Source: Streptomyces sp. NBC_00249 (lineage in GTDB: Bacteria > Actinomycetota > Actinomycetes > Streptomycetales > Streptomycetaceae). From it: a stretch of 36,718 nt of DNA. The stretch lies in assembly GCF_026342355.1 (NCBI RefSeq), contig NZ_JAPEMV010000016.1, forward strand, positions 1-36,718. Reading direction: 5' to 3'. Below are positions 7,319-15,199 of the stretch, one piece after another. The notes beneath the pieces are model-generated. The model was given only the letters and a program-made list of their open reading frames with translations, made no database searches and had not been told where the DNA came from. The position numbers and the translations under genes are program-made. Each line of letters opens with the position of its first letter. The stretch's first letter is position 1.

Positions 7319-7990
7319 GTGGCTGAGCAAGTCCGGGCCATCCGCACGCGTCGGGCGATCCTGTCAGCGGCGGCAAAGATCTTCGAGGAGAACGGCTATC
7401 AGGCCGCCACGATCTCCGAGATCCTCACCGAGGCCGGGGTGACCAAGGGAGCCCTGTACTTCCACTTCCAGTCGAAGGACGACCTGGCGCAGGGGGTTCT
7501 CAGCGCACAGGCCCAGAACCTCGTCCTCCCCGAGCGGGCGTCCAAGATCCAGGAGATCGTGGACATCGTCATGCTGCACACCTATCGCCTGCAGACCGAC
7601 GCCATGGTCCGGGCCGCTGTGCGTCTCACCATGGACCAGCGGTCGCAGGGGCTCGACCGCAGCGGGCCGTTCCGCACGTGGGCCGCTCCCGTCCTGGAGC
7701 GGCTGGAGAAGGGCCAGGCCCAGGGCGAGCTGCTGCCGCATGTCGTACCGGCCGAGACCGCCGACATCATCGTCGGCTCCTACGCCGGCATCCAGTCCAT
7801 GTCCCAGGCCCTCACCGACTACCACGACCTCGTGATCCGGGTCACGGCGCTGCTGCGCCACTTGCTGCCCAGCATCGCGGTCCCTTCGGTCCTCACTTCC
7901 CTGCACCTCGGCGAGACACGGGGATACGACGTCTATACCGAGGCCACGAGCGCCCTGCCCGAAGAGCAGGGCGTGGCCGTCCGCGCCTGA
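7319..7990 (+). CDS. ArpA/ScbR-type gamma-butyrolactone receptor (TetR family)
   Basis: The 223-residue protein has a strongly family-typical HTH at about 6-52 (VRAIRTRRAILSAAAKIFEENG, then ISEILTEAGVTKGALYFHFQSKDDLAQ). The ligand domain contains FRTWAAPVLERLEKGQAQGEL near 118-138, with the Trp that ArpA-like receptors need for GBL binding. Without ligand such proteins repress SARP and receptor promoters at AREs. The GTG at 7319 has GAGGAGG nine bases upstream. Among the five receptor-like genes this is the nearest to the afsA homologue that keeps the classical AGVTKGALYFHF motif, so it is my best candidate for the true cognate receptor. That pairing is inference. Confidence 0.9.
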   Translation: MAEQVRAIRTRRAILSAAAKIFEENGYQAATISEILTEAGVTKGALYFHFQSKDDLAQGVLSAQAQNLVLPERASKIQEIVDIVMLHTYRLQTDAMVRAAVRLTMDQRSQGLDRSGPFRTWAAPVLERLEKGQAQGELLPHVVPAETADIIVGSYAGIQSMSQALTDYHDLVIRVTALLRHLLPSIAVPSVLTSLHLGETRGYDVYTEATSALPEEQGVAVRA

Positions 7991-8060
7991 GGACCTGACA
8001 TACCGGATGGTCCGTTTTAACTCCTGAAGGTCCGGCACGCAGCGGAACTAGTCTGCGCAC

Positions 8061-8534
8061 ATGATCAGTTCAACGCTCCGTCTGGTGCCGGTGACCCCGG
8101 ACAACTTCGACGCGGTGTGCGCCGTGCGGATACACCCGCACCAGGAGCACCTCGTCTCGCCCGTCGTGAAGTCCCTCGCCGAGGCCTACGCGCACGGGCC
8201 CACCGCCTGGCCCCGGGCCGTCGTCGACGGGGACGAGGTCGTCGGTTTCGCGATGGCCTTCCTCGACATCGTCTGGGACCCGGCGAAGGACCCCGAGCAC
8301 CGCCGCTCCGGCCTGTGGCGGCTGAACATCTCCGCCGGCCACCAGGGCAAGGGCTACGGCCGCTTCGCGGTCCTCGCCGTCGCCGACGAGATCCGCCGCC
8401 GCGGCGGGACGCAGGCGTACGTCACCTGGCACACCGGCGAGGGCAGCCCCGAGCCCTTCTACCTCGGCTTGGGCTTCCGCCTCACGGGCGAGGTCAGCGG
8501 CGACCAGCCCGTCGGCGTCCTCGACCTCGCCTGA
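8061..8534 (+). CDS. GNAT-family N-acetyltransferase
   Basis: The 157-residue protein has a GNAT fold: beta strands around DEVVGFAMAFLD (about 54-65), the acetyl-CoA pyrophosphate loop HQGKGYGRFAVLAV (about 93-106, Q-x-x-G-x-G pattern) and a C-terminal PFYLGLGFRLTGE typical of spermine/spermidine-like acetyltransferases. Substrate unknown. There is no Shine-Dalgarno within 15 bases. A TAGTCT box lies close before the ATG, so the mRNA may be leaderless. It converges on the AraC gene, with the stops 8 bp apart. Confidence 0.85.
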   Translation: MISSTLRLVPVTPDNFDAVCAVRIHPHQEHLVSPVVKSLAEAYAHGPTAWPRAVVDGDEVVGFAMAFLDIVWDPAKDPEHRRSGLWRLNISAGHQGKGYGRFAVLAVADEIRRRGGTQAYVTWHTGEGSPEPFYLGLGFRLTGEVSGDQPVGVLDLA

Positions 8535-8542
8535 CCGGCCCC

Positions 8543-9529
8543 TCAGGCCAGCACCACCGTCCGCGGCGGCGCCGCCGCCGGGGCGGCCGGGGCGGCGCCC
8601 GCGCGGAACTCCTGCGGGCTGACGCCCCGGACCCGCTTGAAGGCGGTCGACAGGGCGAAGGCGCTGCCGTAGCCGACCCGCCGGGCCACCGTCGCCACCG
8701 TGGCGTCGGGTTCGCGCAGCAGGTCGGCGGCCAGGGCGAGGCGCCAGCCCGTCAGGTAGGCGACGGGCGGTTCCCCGACGAGCTCGGTGAAGCGCCGGGC
8801 CAGCGAGGCCCGCGACACCCCGGCCGCGCGCGCCAGTTCCTCCACCGTCCAGCCGTGCGCGGGCCTTTCGTGCAGCATCCGCAGCGCCACCCCGACGACC
8901 GGGTCGCCCTGGGCCCGGTACCAGGCCGGCGCCCCCGATCCCGGGGCGGCGAGCCAGGCCCGCAGGACGCCGATCAGCAGCAGGTCGAGGAGCCGGTCCA
9001 GCACGATCTCCTGGCCCGGCTCGTCCCGGGTGATCTCCGAGGCGAGCAGCGCGATCAGGGTGGCGTCGGCGGCCCCCGCCGGCCGGACCAGCACCGTCGG
9101 CAGCGCGCCCAGCAGCCGCCGCCCGACCTCCCCCGGCGCCTGGTAGCTGCCGCTGAGCACCACCGACGTCCTGGGGCCCTGGACGGTGTCCCCCCAGGTC
9201 CGTACGCCCAGCGCCTGGGTGTCGGTGACGTCCTCGCCCGCGTCCGTGCTGCACCGCTGGTCCGGGCCGACGGTGATGCCCACCGGGGTGCCGGGGGTGT
9301 CGGAGAGGGTGTACGGGTCGGGTCCCCGTACGACGGCCACGTCGCCCGGACCGACCAGGACGGGTTCTCCGTCGTCGGGCACCAGCCAGGCCGTTCCGCG
9401 CACCGGCGTCATCACCGACAGCGCGGCCCGGTCCTCGATCCGCAGGGCCCACGGCGGGTTGAGGACGGACTTCTGCAGGAAGGCGCCCCGCGCCTTGGGC
9501 CCTTCGAGGAGACCGGTCAGCGTGTCCAT
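8543..9529 (-). CDS. AraC-family regulator with N-terminal cupin-like domain
   Basis: The 328-residue protein has an N-terminal sensor (about 15-180; a cupin-type strand set including GPGDVAVVRGPDPYTLSD) and a C-terminal double HTH of the AraC type (about 215-310: WTVEELARAAGVSRASLARRF, ATVATVARRVGYGSAFALSTAFKRVRGVSPQEFR). The tail is Ala/Pro-rich. The ATG at 9529 is chosen; the frame is open to 9589 with no support. It follows the NmrA-like gene 9555-10415 by 25 bp on the same strand and probably controls it. AraC-plus-NmrA pairs of this kind are common in Streptomyces genomes. The effector is unknown. Confidence 0.88.
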   Translation of the reverse strand: MDTLTGLLEGPKARGAFLQKSVLNPPWALRIEDRAALSVMTPVRGTAWLVPDDGEPVLVGPGDVAVVRGPDPYTLSDTPGTPVGITVGPDQRCSTDAGEDVTDTQALGVRTWGDTVQGPRTSVVLSGSYQAPGEVGRRLLGALPTVLVRPAGAADATLIALLASEITRDEPGQEIVLDRLLDLLLIGVLRAWLAAPGSGAPAWYRAQGDPVVGVALRMLHERPAHGWTVEELARAAGVSRASLARRFTELVGEPPVAYLTGWRLALAADLLREPDATVATVARRVGYGSAFALSTAFKRVRGVSPQEFRAGAAPAAPAAAPPRTVVLA

Positions 9530-9554
9530 GACCCCATCCTGCCCGGCCCGGACC

Positions 9555-10415
9555 TCAGACGTCCCACACACCGGTGGCCGCCGCCTCACGGACGAAGTCG
9601 GCGAAGTCCCGCGGCGCGCGACCCAGTACCTCTTCGACGCCGTGGACCAGGTGCGCGTTGCGCCCGTCGAGGATCAGCGCGAACAGCTCGGCGAAGTCCT
9701 CGGGCAGGCCGTGCTCCCGCAGTTCGGCCCGGAACTCCGCGTCCGAGACGGGGACGTACACGATCTCCCGGCCCGTCGCCTTCGACAGTTCGGCGGCCAC
9801 CTCGGTGAAGCTCATCAGGCGCGGTCCGGACAGCTCGTACGTCCGGCCGATGTGCCGGTCGTCGGTGAGCGCGGCCACGACGACGTCGGCGATGTCGTCT
9901 GCGTCGACGAAGGCCTCGACCGCGTCCCCCGTCGGCAGGGCGATCACCCCGGCCCGTACGGGGTCCAGGAAGAAGCTCTCGTCGAAGTTCTGGTTGAACC
10001 AGCTGGCGCGGACGACGGTCCAGTCGGCGCCGGAGGCCTTCAGCAGGGTCTCGCTGTGCTCGGCGGCCTCCTCGCCCCGCCCGGACAGCAGCACCAGCCG
10101 GGGGACCCCGGCGGTCACGGCCGCCTCGGCGAAGGCTCCGACCTGCTCGGCGGCGCCGGGGAAGGCGAGGTCTGGGAAGTAGGTCACGTACACCCGGCCG
10201 ATGCCCTCCAGCGCCGGCCCCCAGGTGGCGGGCTCGTTCCAGTCGAAAGGCGGTTCGCCCGCCCGCGATCCGACCCGGACCGGGCGGCCCTGGAGCCTGA
10301 GGCGCTCCACGACGCGCCGCCCCGTCTTGCCGTTGCCCCCGAGGACGAGGGTGACCGTCTCGTCCTGCGTGCTGGTCTGCGTGGTGCTCTGCGTCTCGTT
10401 CGCGTTCTTCGTCAT
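9555..10415 (-). CDS. NmrA-like NAD(P)-binding oxidoreductase
   Basis: A 286-residue atypical SDR. After a Thr/Gln/Ser-rich N-terminus (residues 5-19) comes the dinucleotide-binding strand VTLVLGGNGKTGRRVVERL (about 21-39). Later elements include LVLLSGRGEE, WTVVRASWFNQNF and FVDADDIADVVVAAL, the typical NmrA pattern. It is likely an NAD(P)H-dependent quinone or azo reductase or sensor. It is the first gene of a probable two-gene unit with the AraC regulator downstream. Only distantly similar to the other two NmrA-like proteins in the window. Confidence 0.83.
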   Translation of the reverse strand: MTKNANETQSTTQTSTQDETVTLVLGGNGKTGRRVVERLRLQGRPVRVGSRAGEPPFDWNEPATWGPALEGIGRVYVTYFPDLAFPGAAEQVGAFAEAAVTAGVPRLVLLSGRGEEAAEHSETLLKASGADWTVVRASWFNQNFDESFFLDPVRAGVIALPTGDAVEAFVDADDIADVVVAALTDDRHIGRTYELSGPRLMSFTEVAAELSKATGREIVYVPVSDAEFRAELREHGLPEDFAELFALILDGRNAHLVHGVEEVLGRAPRDFADFVREAAATGVWDV

Positions 10416-10483
10416 GACACCCAGTCAAGCTCCGATCGGCGAGACGCGACATCGCCGAGAAGCTCATCCGCATACGCGAGCGT

Positions 10484-10687
10484 CTACTCCTCCGAGAGGG
10501 TGTGCTTGACCAAGGCGTTGGCGTGGCCGTGCCCGATGCCGTGCTCGGTCTTGAGCCAGCCGACCAGCTCCATGTGCTTGGTCAGCGGCGAGGAGCGGAT
10601 GAGCTCCTTCCATTCCTCGACCGGGCGGCCGTACTTCTTCTCGATGGAGGGGAAGTAGCTGGCGGGGCCCTTCACGGGTTCGCTCAT
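10484..10687 (-). CDS. DUF4287-domain small protein
   Basis: A 67-residue protein consisting of essentially one DUF4287 unit: SYFPSIEKKYGRPVEEWKEL, then a helix with HMELVGWLKTEHGIGHGHANALV. The function of the family is unknown. Similar units are found alone or attached to DUF5655. The ATG at 10687 has AGGAG eight bases upstream. It lies 55 bp downstream of the RibD/DHFR-like gene on the same strand. Confidence 0.82.
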   Translation of the reverse strand: MSEPVKGPASYFPSIEKKYGRPVEEWKELIRSSPLTKHMELVGWLKTEHGIGHGHANALVKHTLSEE

Positions 10688-10742
10688 GTCCGGTGCTCCT
10701 GTCGGTGTGTGATCGGTACGGGGAGAAGTGCCAGGGCGGTGC

Positions 10743-11318
10743 TCAGGCGGACGGCGCGGACGGCGCGGCCGCCGGCCCGTACGCGTGGACCAGGGCGCCG
10801 CCGCCCAGGTCGGTGGTGCCGAGCGGGGTCAGGGTCGTGACGGGGGAGTCCTCGTCGAAGAGCTTGCGGCCCTTGCCCTGCACCACGGGCAGCGTCCACA
10901 GCCGCAGTTCGTCCAGGAGGCCGTGCGCCAGCAGGGCGTTGACCAGCTGCCCGCTGCCGTAGACGAGCAGGTCGCCGCCGCCTTGCCGCTTGAGCTCTGC
11001 GACCTCGGAGGCGAGGTCGCCGGTCAGGAAGGTGGCGTTCCATTCGGGGGTGCCGGGGGCGATGCCGGCGCCGCGGGTGGCGACGTACTTCGGGAGGGCG
11101 TTCATCCGCCGGGTACCGCTGTCGGCGCCCTCCGCGCGGGCCGTCCAGGCCGGCGCCATGCCCTCGTAGGTCACCCGTCCCAGCAGCAGCGCGCCGGCCT
11201 CGTCCATCTGGGCGCCGGCGTACTTCGCGGCCTCGTCGTTCCAGAACGGCATGGACCAGCTCGGGTCCTCGAAGACCCCGTCGATGGAGACGAAGACGGA
11301 GGCGATGACCTTGCGCAT
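10743..11318 (-). CDS. Dihydrofolate reductase-like (RibD C-terminal domain) protein
   Basis: A 191-residue RibD_C/DHFR-fold protein: MRKVIASVFVSIDGVFEDP start, GRVTYEGMAPAW near 47-58, a K-Y-V-A-T-R element, DLLVYGSGQLVNALLAHGLLDELRLW (about 118-143) and LPVVQGKGRKLF. Stand-alone members are NADPH-dependent reductases of unknown substrate. The ATG at 11318 is preferred over one at 11351 because GAGGGG lies seven bases upstream. Its promoter contains two dyads with related half-sites, so it is probably controlled by a dedicated repressor not encoded next to it. Confidence 0.85.
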   Translation of the reverse strand: MRKVIASVFVSIDGVFEDPSWSMPFWNDEAAKYAGAQMDEAGALLLGRVTYEGMAPAWTARAEGADSGTRRMNALPKYVATRGAGIAPGTPEWNATFLTGDLASEVAELKRQGGGDLLVYGSGQLVNALLAHGLLDELRLWTLPVVQGKGRKLFDEDSPVTTLTPLGTTDLGGGALVHAYGPAAAPSAPSA

Positions 11319-11345
11319 GATGATTCCCCTCGATATGTGTACGGC

Positions 11346-11399
11346 GTCCACATCTGGACGATCCGCAGCCTACAAGCTGATGTGGACGCTGTCCACATC
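11346..11399. promoter_or_regulatory. Two related operator-like palindromes upstream of DHFR-like gene
   Basis: At 11346-11359 GTCCA and TGGAC flank CATC. At 11379-11399 GATGTGGAC and GTCCACATC form a perfect 9-bp dyad around GCT. Both use GTCCA half-sites and lie about 28-81 bp upstream of the DHFR-like start, consistent with a dimeric repressor of the TetR or MarR type. Confidence 0.6.
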
Positions 11400-11504
11400 A
11401 ATGGTCCCGGGCCGCTCACCAGCTCGTTCCCCTGCCACAGGGATGGACCGGGCCCGCGCCGGAAACTCATCGCTCCCGGCCCGGAAAACTTGCATGATCT
11501 TGTG

Positions 11505-12329
11505 ATGACCTCGACCTGGACCGAGCACCACGTGACGACCCCCGACGGCGTACGCCTGTCCTGCCGCGACTCGGGCGGCGACGGCACCCCCGTCGTCCTC
11601 CTGCACGGCCTGGCCGGGCACGCCGGGGAATGGGAGGCCGCCGCGGCGCGCCTCTCCGCCCGCCACCGCGTCATCGCCGTCGACCAGCGCGGCCACGGCG
11701 CGAGCGAGCGCCGCCCGGCCGACGTCTCGCGCGGGGCCTACGTCGCGGACGTCGTCGCCGTCATCGCGGAACTGGGCCTGGACCGTCCGGTGCTGGCCGG
11801 CCAGTCCCTCGGCGGCCACACGGCGATGCTGACCGCCGCCGCCCACCCGGAGCTGGTGCGCGGCCTGGTCCTCGTCGACGCGGGCCCGGCCGCCGCCGGC
11901 CCGGACACCCCGAAGGAGATCGCGGAGGCGCTCGGCTCCTGGCCGGTCCCCTTCCCCTCCCTCGACGCGGCGCGGGAGTTCCTCGGTAGCGAGGCCTGGG
12001 CGGCGGGCCTGGAGCAGCGCGCCGACGGCTGGTACCCGCGCTTCGACGTCGACGTCATGGTCGCCGCCATCACCCCCGTGACCCTGCGCCCCTGGTGGCC
12101 CGAATGGGAGGCGATCGCCTGCCCCGCACTGGTCGTGCTGGGGCAGCGCGGCATCGTCCCGGCCGAGGAGTCCGACCGGATGCTGGAGCTGGCCGCGCAC
12201 CACCCGGACACCGCCCTGGTGTGCGTCCCGGACGCGGGCCACGACGTCCACCTGGACCGCCCGGAGGTCCTGCACTCGCTGCTCTCCCGCTTCCTGACCT
12301 GCGTGGACGGGCGCAGCGGCGCGCGATAA
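11505..12329 (+). CDS. Alpha/beta-hydrolase
   Basis: A 274-residue alpha/beta-hydrolase: oxyanion HG motif (VVLLHGLAGHAGEW, about 30-43), nucleophile elbow AGQSLGG with Ser101, acidic residue region after VLGQRG, and a catalytic His in PDAGHDVHLDRPE near the C-terminus. It probably acts on an ester or amide; the substrate is unknown. A CATGAT -10-like box seven bases before the ATG and the absence of a Shine-Dalgarno suggest a leaderless transcript. GTG at 11502 is an alternative start. Confidence 0.88.
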   Translation: MTSTWTEHHVTTPDGVRLSCRDSGGDGTPVVLLHGLAGHAGEWEAAAARLSARHRVIAVDQRGHGASERRPADVSRGAYVADVVAVIAELGLDRPVLAGQSLGGHTAMLTAAAHPELVRGLVLVDAGPAAAGPDTPKEIAEALGSWPVPFPSLDAAREFLGSEAWAAGLEQRADGWYPRFDVDVMVAAITPVTLRPWWPEWEAIACPALVVLGQRGIVPAEESDRMLELAAHHPDTALVCVPDAGHDVHLDRPEVLHSLLSRFLTCVDGRSGAR

Positions 12330-12371
12330 CCAGGTGCAAACCGCCCTGAACCCGCATTAAGGTCGACCCCC

Positions 12372-12875
12372 GTGGAACCGCTCAGTGAGAAAAACATCCG
12401 ATCGTCCTTCGTGAACTGCACCAAGGGCGAGGCGGCGCGGCTGCGACTGCCGCTCGACTTCGCCGAACTGCCCTGGCAGGAACTCGACTTCCTGGGATGG
12501 GTGGACCCGGGGGCCCCGCTGCGGGCCCATCTCGTCGTGCCCCGGCCCGACGGCCCGGTGGGCATCTCCCTGCGGGTGCCCGCCGTGGGCCGTACCAGCG
12601 CGATGAAGTCCAGCCAGTGCCAGATCTGCCTGACCGGGCACGCCTCCTCCGGGGTCACCCTGCTCGCCGCGCCCCTGGCCGGCGCCCGGGGCCGCGACGG
12701 CAACACGGTCGGCACCTACATCTGCGCGGACCTCGCCTGCCCCCTGTACGTACGGGGCAGGCGGCAGCCCAAGCTGCGCGCCGGGCGTCACGAGGAGTCC
12801 CTGACGGTGGACGAGCGCCTCGCCCGGATGTGGGGCAACCTGGACGCCTTCACGGCCAGGATCACCGCGGGCTGA
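12372..12875 (+). CDS. FBP-domain treble-clef zinc-finger protein (FusB-like C-terminus)
   Basis: A 167-residue protein with the C-terminal treble-clef zinc finger of elongation factor G-binding (FusB/FBP) proteins. Four cysteines occur as QCQIC (about 78-82) and CADLAC (about 119-124), embedded in SAMKSSQCQICLTGH and TVGTYICADLACPLYVR. The N-terminal part is shorter than in FusB of staphylococci. FusB rescues EF-G from fusidic acid; the role of the actinobacterial homologues is unproven. The GTG at 12372 follows AAGGTCG. A hairpin follows the stop. Confidence 0.85.
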   Translation: MEPLSEKNIRSSFVNCTKGEAARLRLPLDFAELPWQELDFLGWVDPGAPLRAHLVVPRPDGPVGISLRVPAVGRTSAMKSSQCQICLTGHASSGVTLLAAPLAGARGRDGNTVGTYICADLACPLYVRGRRQPKLRAGRHEESLTVDERLARMWGNLDAFTARITAG

Positions 12876-12879
12876 CCTT

Positions 12880-12910
12880 CCCGCGCCCCGGCACCCGCGC
12901 CGGGCGCGGG
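12880..12910 (+). terminator. GC-rich hairpin after FBP gene
   Basis: Left arm CCCGCGCCCCGGC and right arm GCCGGGCGCGGG pair with a single bulge around a short loop, beginning 5 bases after the stop codon at 12875. There is no U-tract. Confidence 0.6.
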
Positions 12911-12977
12911 AGCCGCGCAGTGATGTCGATCTCCATGGCGATCATGCGGCCCCCTCAAGGACCGTCGAGGTCAACAG

Positions 12978-12989
12978 ATGTGATCACAT
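12978..12989. promoter_or_regulatory. Perfect palindrome before flavoprotein gene
   Basis: ATGTGATCACAT, a perfect 12-bp palindrome ending seven bases before the ATG. It would overlap the ribosome-binding zone or the transcript start, so a bound protein would block expression. Confidence 0.5.
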
Positions 12990-12995
12990 GACGGT

Positions 12996-13544
12996 ATGAC
13001 GAGGACTCTCTACCTGTTCTGCTCCGCCGCCCCGCCCGTGTTCGACGTGGCCCATGTGATCGAGGACGCCCAGTCGCGCGGCTGGGACGTGTGCCTGGGC
13101 CTGACCCCGACGGCGGCGCAGTGGGTGTCCGGGAGCCTCGACGGGCTGGCCGCCCTGACCGGCAACCCGGTGCGCTGGCAGTACAAGATGCCCGGGGAGC
13201 CCGACGTGTGGCCGGCCGCGGACGCCCTGCTGTTCGCCCCGGCGACCTTCAGCACGGTCAACTCCTGGGCCCTCGGGCTCACCGAACGCTTCACCGTCGG
13301 AGTCGCCGCCGAGGCCCTCGGCAAGGGCACCCCGGTGGTGGCCATGCCGTGCACGAACGCGGCGCTCGCCGCGCACCCCCAGTTCGAGCAGTCGCTGGCC
13401 GTGCTGCGCGGCGCGGGCGCCGAGCTGCTGTACGGGGAGGGCGGGTTCGTCCCCGGCCCGGCCGGGCCGGACGCGCCGCCGCACTTCCCGTGGCAGGCCG
13501 CGCTGGACGCCGTGGACCGGACGGCCGCCACCCCGCAGGCCTGA
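12996..13544 (+). CDS. Flavoprotein of the HFCD family
   Basis: A 182-residue protein with the homo-oligomeric flavin-containing Cys decarboxylase fold: LYLFCSAAPPVFDV at the N-terminus, DALLFAPATFSTVNSWALGL (about 76-95), where the NxxA/G region binds FMN, and TPVVAMPCTNAALAAHPQFEQSLAVLRGAGAELL near 110-145. Relatives are PPC decarboxylases and lantibiotic decarboxylases, but many Streptomyces copies are stand-alone and uncharacterised. No clear ribosome-binding site; a palindrome lies directly upstream. Confidence 0.83.
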   Translation: MTRTLYLFCSAAPPVFDVAHVIEDAQSRGWDVCLGLTPTAAQWVSGSLDGLAALTGNPVRWQYKMPGEPDVWPAADALLFAPATFSTVNSWALGLTERFTVGVAAEALGKGTPVVAMPCTNAALAAHPQFEQSLAVLRGAGAELLYGEGGFVPGPAGPDAPPHFPWQAALDAVDRTAATPQA

Positions 13545-13581
13545 GCCGGGACCAGGCGGGCGGCCGGGCGGCCCGCTCCGC

Positions 13582-14088
13582 CTACTCCCCGGTCGTCCCG
13601 TCGATCGCCTCGCGCAACAGGTCCGCGTGCCCGTTGTGCCGGGCGTACTCCTCGATCATGTGCGCCAGGATGTAGTGCAGGGAGTAGCCCTGCTCCCCGT
13701 AGGAGCCCTGCACGTCGAGGGATTCGGCGGCCGCCACGACGGCCCGCGACCGCTCGCAGGTCTCCTCCCAGATCCTGAAGGACTCCGCCGGGTCCGCGTC
13801 CTCGACGTGGAACTCCGTCCACTCCCCTGCCGCGTTCTTCGGGAAGTAGCCGCGGACGTCCTCGCCGTTCAGCACGTTGCGAAACCAGCCGCGCTCGACC
13901 TCCGCCAGGTGCCGGACCAGCCCGAGCAGGCTCAGGCCCGAGGGCGCGACCGCCTTGCGGCGCAGCTGTTCGGGCGTCAGGCCCGCGCATTTCATCATCA
14001 GGGTGTCGCGCTGCCACTGCAGGACGCTGGTCAGGGTCGCCCGTTCGTCGCCCACGAGGACGGGCCGGGTGCGTTGTTCGTCGTTCAT
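13582..14088 (-). CDS. DinB/DUF664-family protein
   Basis: A 168-residue four-helix protein of the DinB-like DUF664 class. Metal-site-type residues lie in LLGLVRHLAEVERGWFRN (His near 60) and in SLHYILAHMIEEYARHNGHADLLREAIDG (His pair near 142 and 150). The family includes mycothiol- or bacillithiol-dependent transferases, but most members are unassigned. It converges with the flavoprotein gene; the 37 bases between them contain GC-rich inverted segments that may terminate both. Confidence 0.83.
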   Translation of the reverse strand: MNDEQRTRPVLVGDERATLTSVLQWQRDTLMMKCAGLTPEQLRRKAVAPSGLSLLGLVRHLAEVERGWFRNVLNGEDVRGYFPKNAAGEWTEFHVEDADPAESFRIWEETCERSRAVVAAAESLDVQGSYGEQGYSLHYILAHMIEEYARHNGHADLLREAIDGTTGE

Positions 14089-14197
14089 CGGGCCATGATC
14101 GCGACGCTACGGAGGACCCCACCCGCCATTCCACATGCCGGACACCCCCGCGGACCGCGCACCCGCCCCGCACCCGCGCCCCGCGCCCACGCCCCGC

Positions 14198-15118
14198 TCA
14201 CGCGGCGATCCCCGCCCGCGCCGAGGCCAGCGCCCGCAGGCCCTCCACCGCGCCCGGGTACGTCGGCTCCCAGCCCAGCTCCCGGAACGCCTTGACGTTC
14301 GACAGCCGCAGGTCGGTGGTCATCAGGGTGTGCGCGAGCGGCGCCGCCCGCAGCACCCACAGCGGCACCTTCCTCGGCGCCGGCGCCCCGAAGGCCCGCG
14401 CCGCGACCGTGACGTGCCCGCCCCAGCTCATCGGGGTGTCGTCGGCGATGTTGTACGCCTGCCCGCCCCGCCCCGACTCCACGGCCAGGACCACCGCGCG
14501 GGCGGCGTCCTCCACCTCCACCCAGCTGACCGCGAGTCCCCGCTCGGGGACCACCGGCAGCTTGCGCCCGCGCAGCAGCGGCACGAGGTGCGCGTCGGTG
14601 GTGCCGGCCCCGTAGAACAGGCCGAAGCGGAGGCTGATCCCCTCGATCCCGTCGGTGGTGAAGGCCAGTTCCTCCTTGGTCCGCATCGCGCCGACGTGCC
14701 GCTCCAGCGCCGCGTTGGCGCCGCGCGGCCCGAAGCCGTCGTCCTCGCCGACGAGCGCCCCGCCGTGGTCCCCGTAGCCGTAGCCGAACATCATCGACTC
14801 CACGACCACCCGCCGCGCCCCGGTCTCGCGGGCGGCGGCCATCAGGTTCACCATGCCCTCGGTGCGCAGGCGGTTGGTGCCGTCCATGTCCTGGTGCCGG
14901 GCCAGGCTCTTGCCGCCCAGCGCGGTGGCGGCGTGCACGACCACGTCGAAGCCCCGCCCGTCGACCGCCCGCAGCAGCGCCTCACGGTCGAGCAGGTCCG
15001 CCCGTACGTCCATGCCGGCGCCCCGGCCCAGTCCCGCGACCTCGTGCCCCTCGGCGCGCAGGGCCCGTACCGCCGCGCGTCCCAGTACCCCGCTCGCACC
15101 CGCCAGCAGAACCCTCAT
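14198..15118 (-). CDS. NAD-dependent epimerase/dehydratase family protein
   Basis: A 306-residue extended SDR: cofactor loop MRVLLAGASGVLGRAAVRAL, DVVVHAATALGGK (about 59-71), the active-site region with MMFGYGYGDHGG (Tyr-containing, near 113-124), and FGLFYGAGTTDAHLV. The ATG at 15118 has GGAGG six bases upstream. It lies 81 bp downstream of the epoxide hydrolase gene on the same strand. Substrate unknown: sugar nucleotide or small carbonyl. Confidence 0.83.
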   Translation of the reverse strand: MRVLLAGASGVLGRAAVRALRAEGHEVAGLGRGAGMDVRADLLDREALLRAVDGRGFDVVVHAATALGGKSLARHQDMDGTNRLRTEGMVNLMAAARETGARRVVVESMMFGYGYGDHGGALVGEDDGFGPRGANAALERHVGAMRTKEELAFTTDGIEGISLRFGLFYGAGTTDAHLVPLLRGRKLPVVPERGLAVSWVEVEDAARAVVLAVESGRGGQAYNIADDTPMSWGGHVTVAARAFGAPAPRKVPLWVLRAAPLAHTLMTTDLRLSNVKAFRELGWEPTYPGAVEGLRALASARAGIAA

Positions 15119-15199
15119 GTCGGCCTCCTTCGTCGTCGTCGTCCCACAGAGGAGACCGACGAGGGGGCCGATCCGTGACACCCCCTCAAGTGACCCCGG

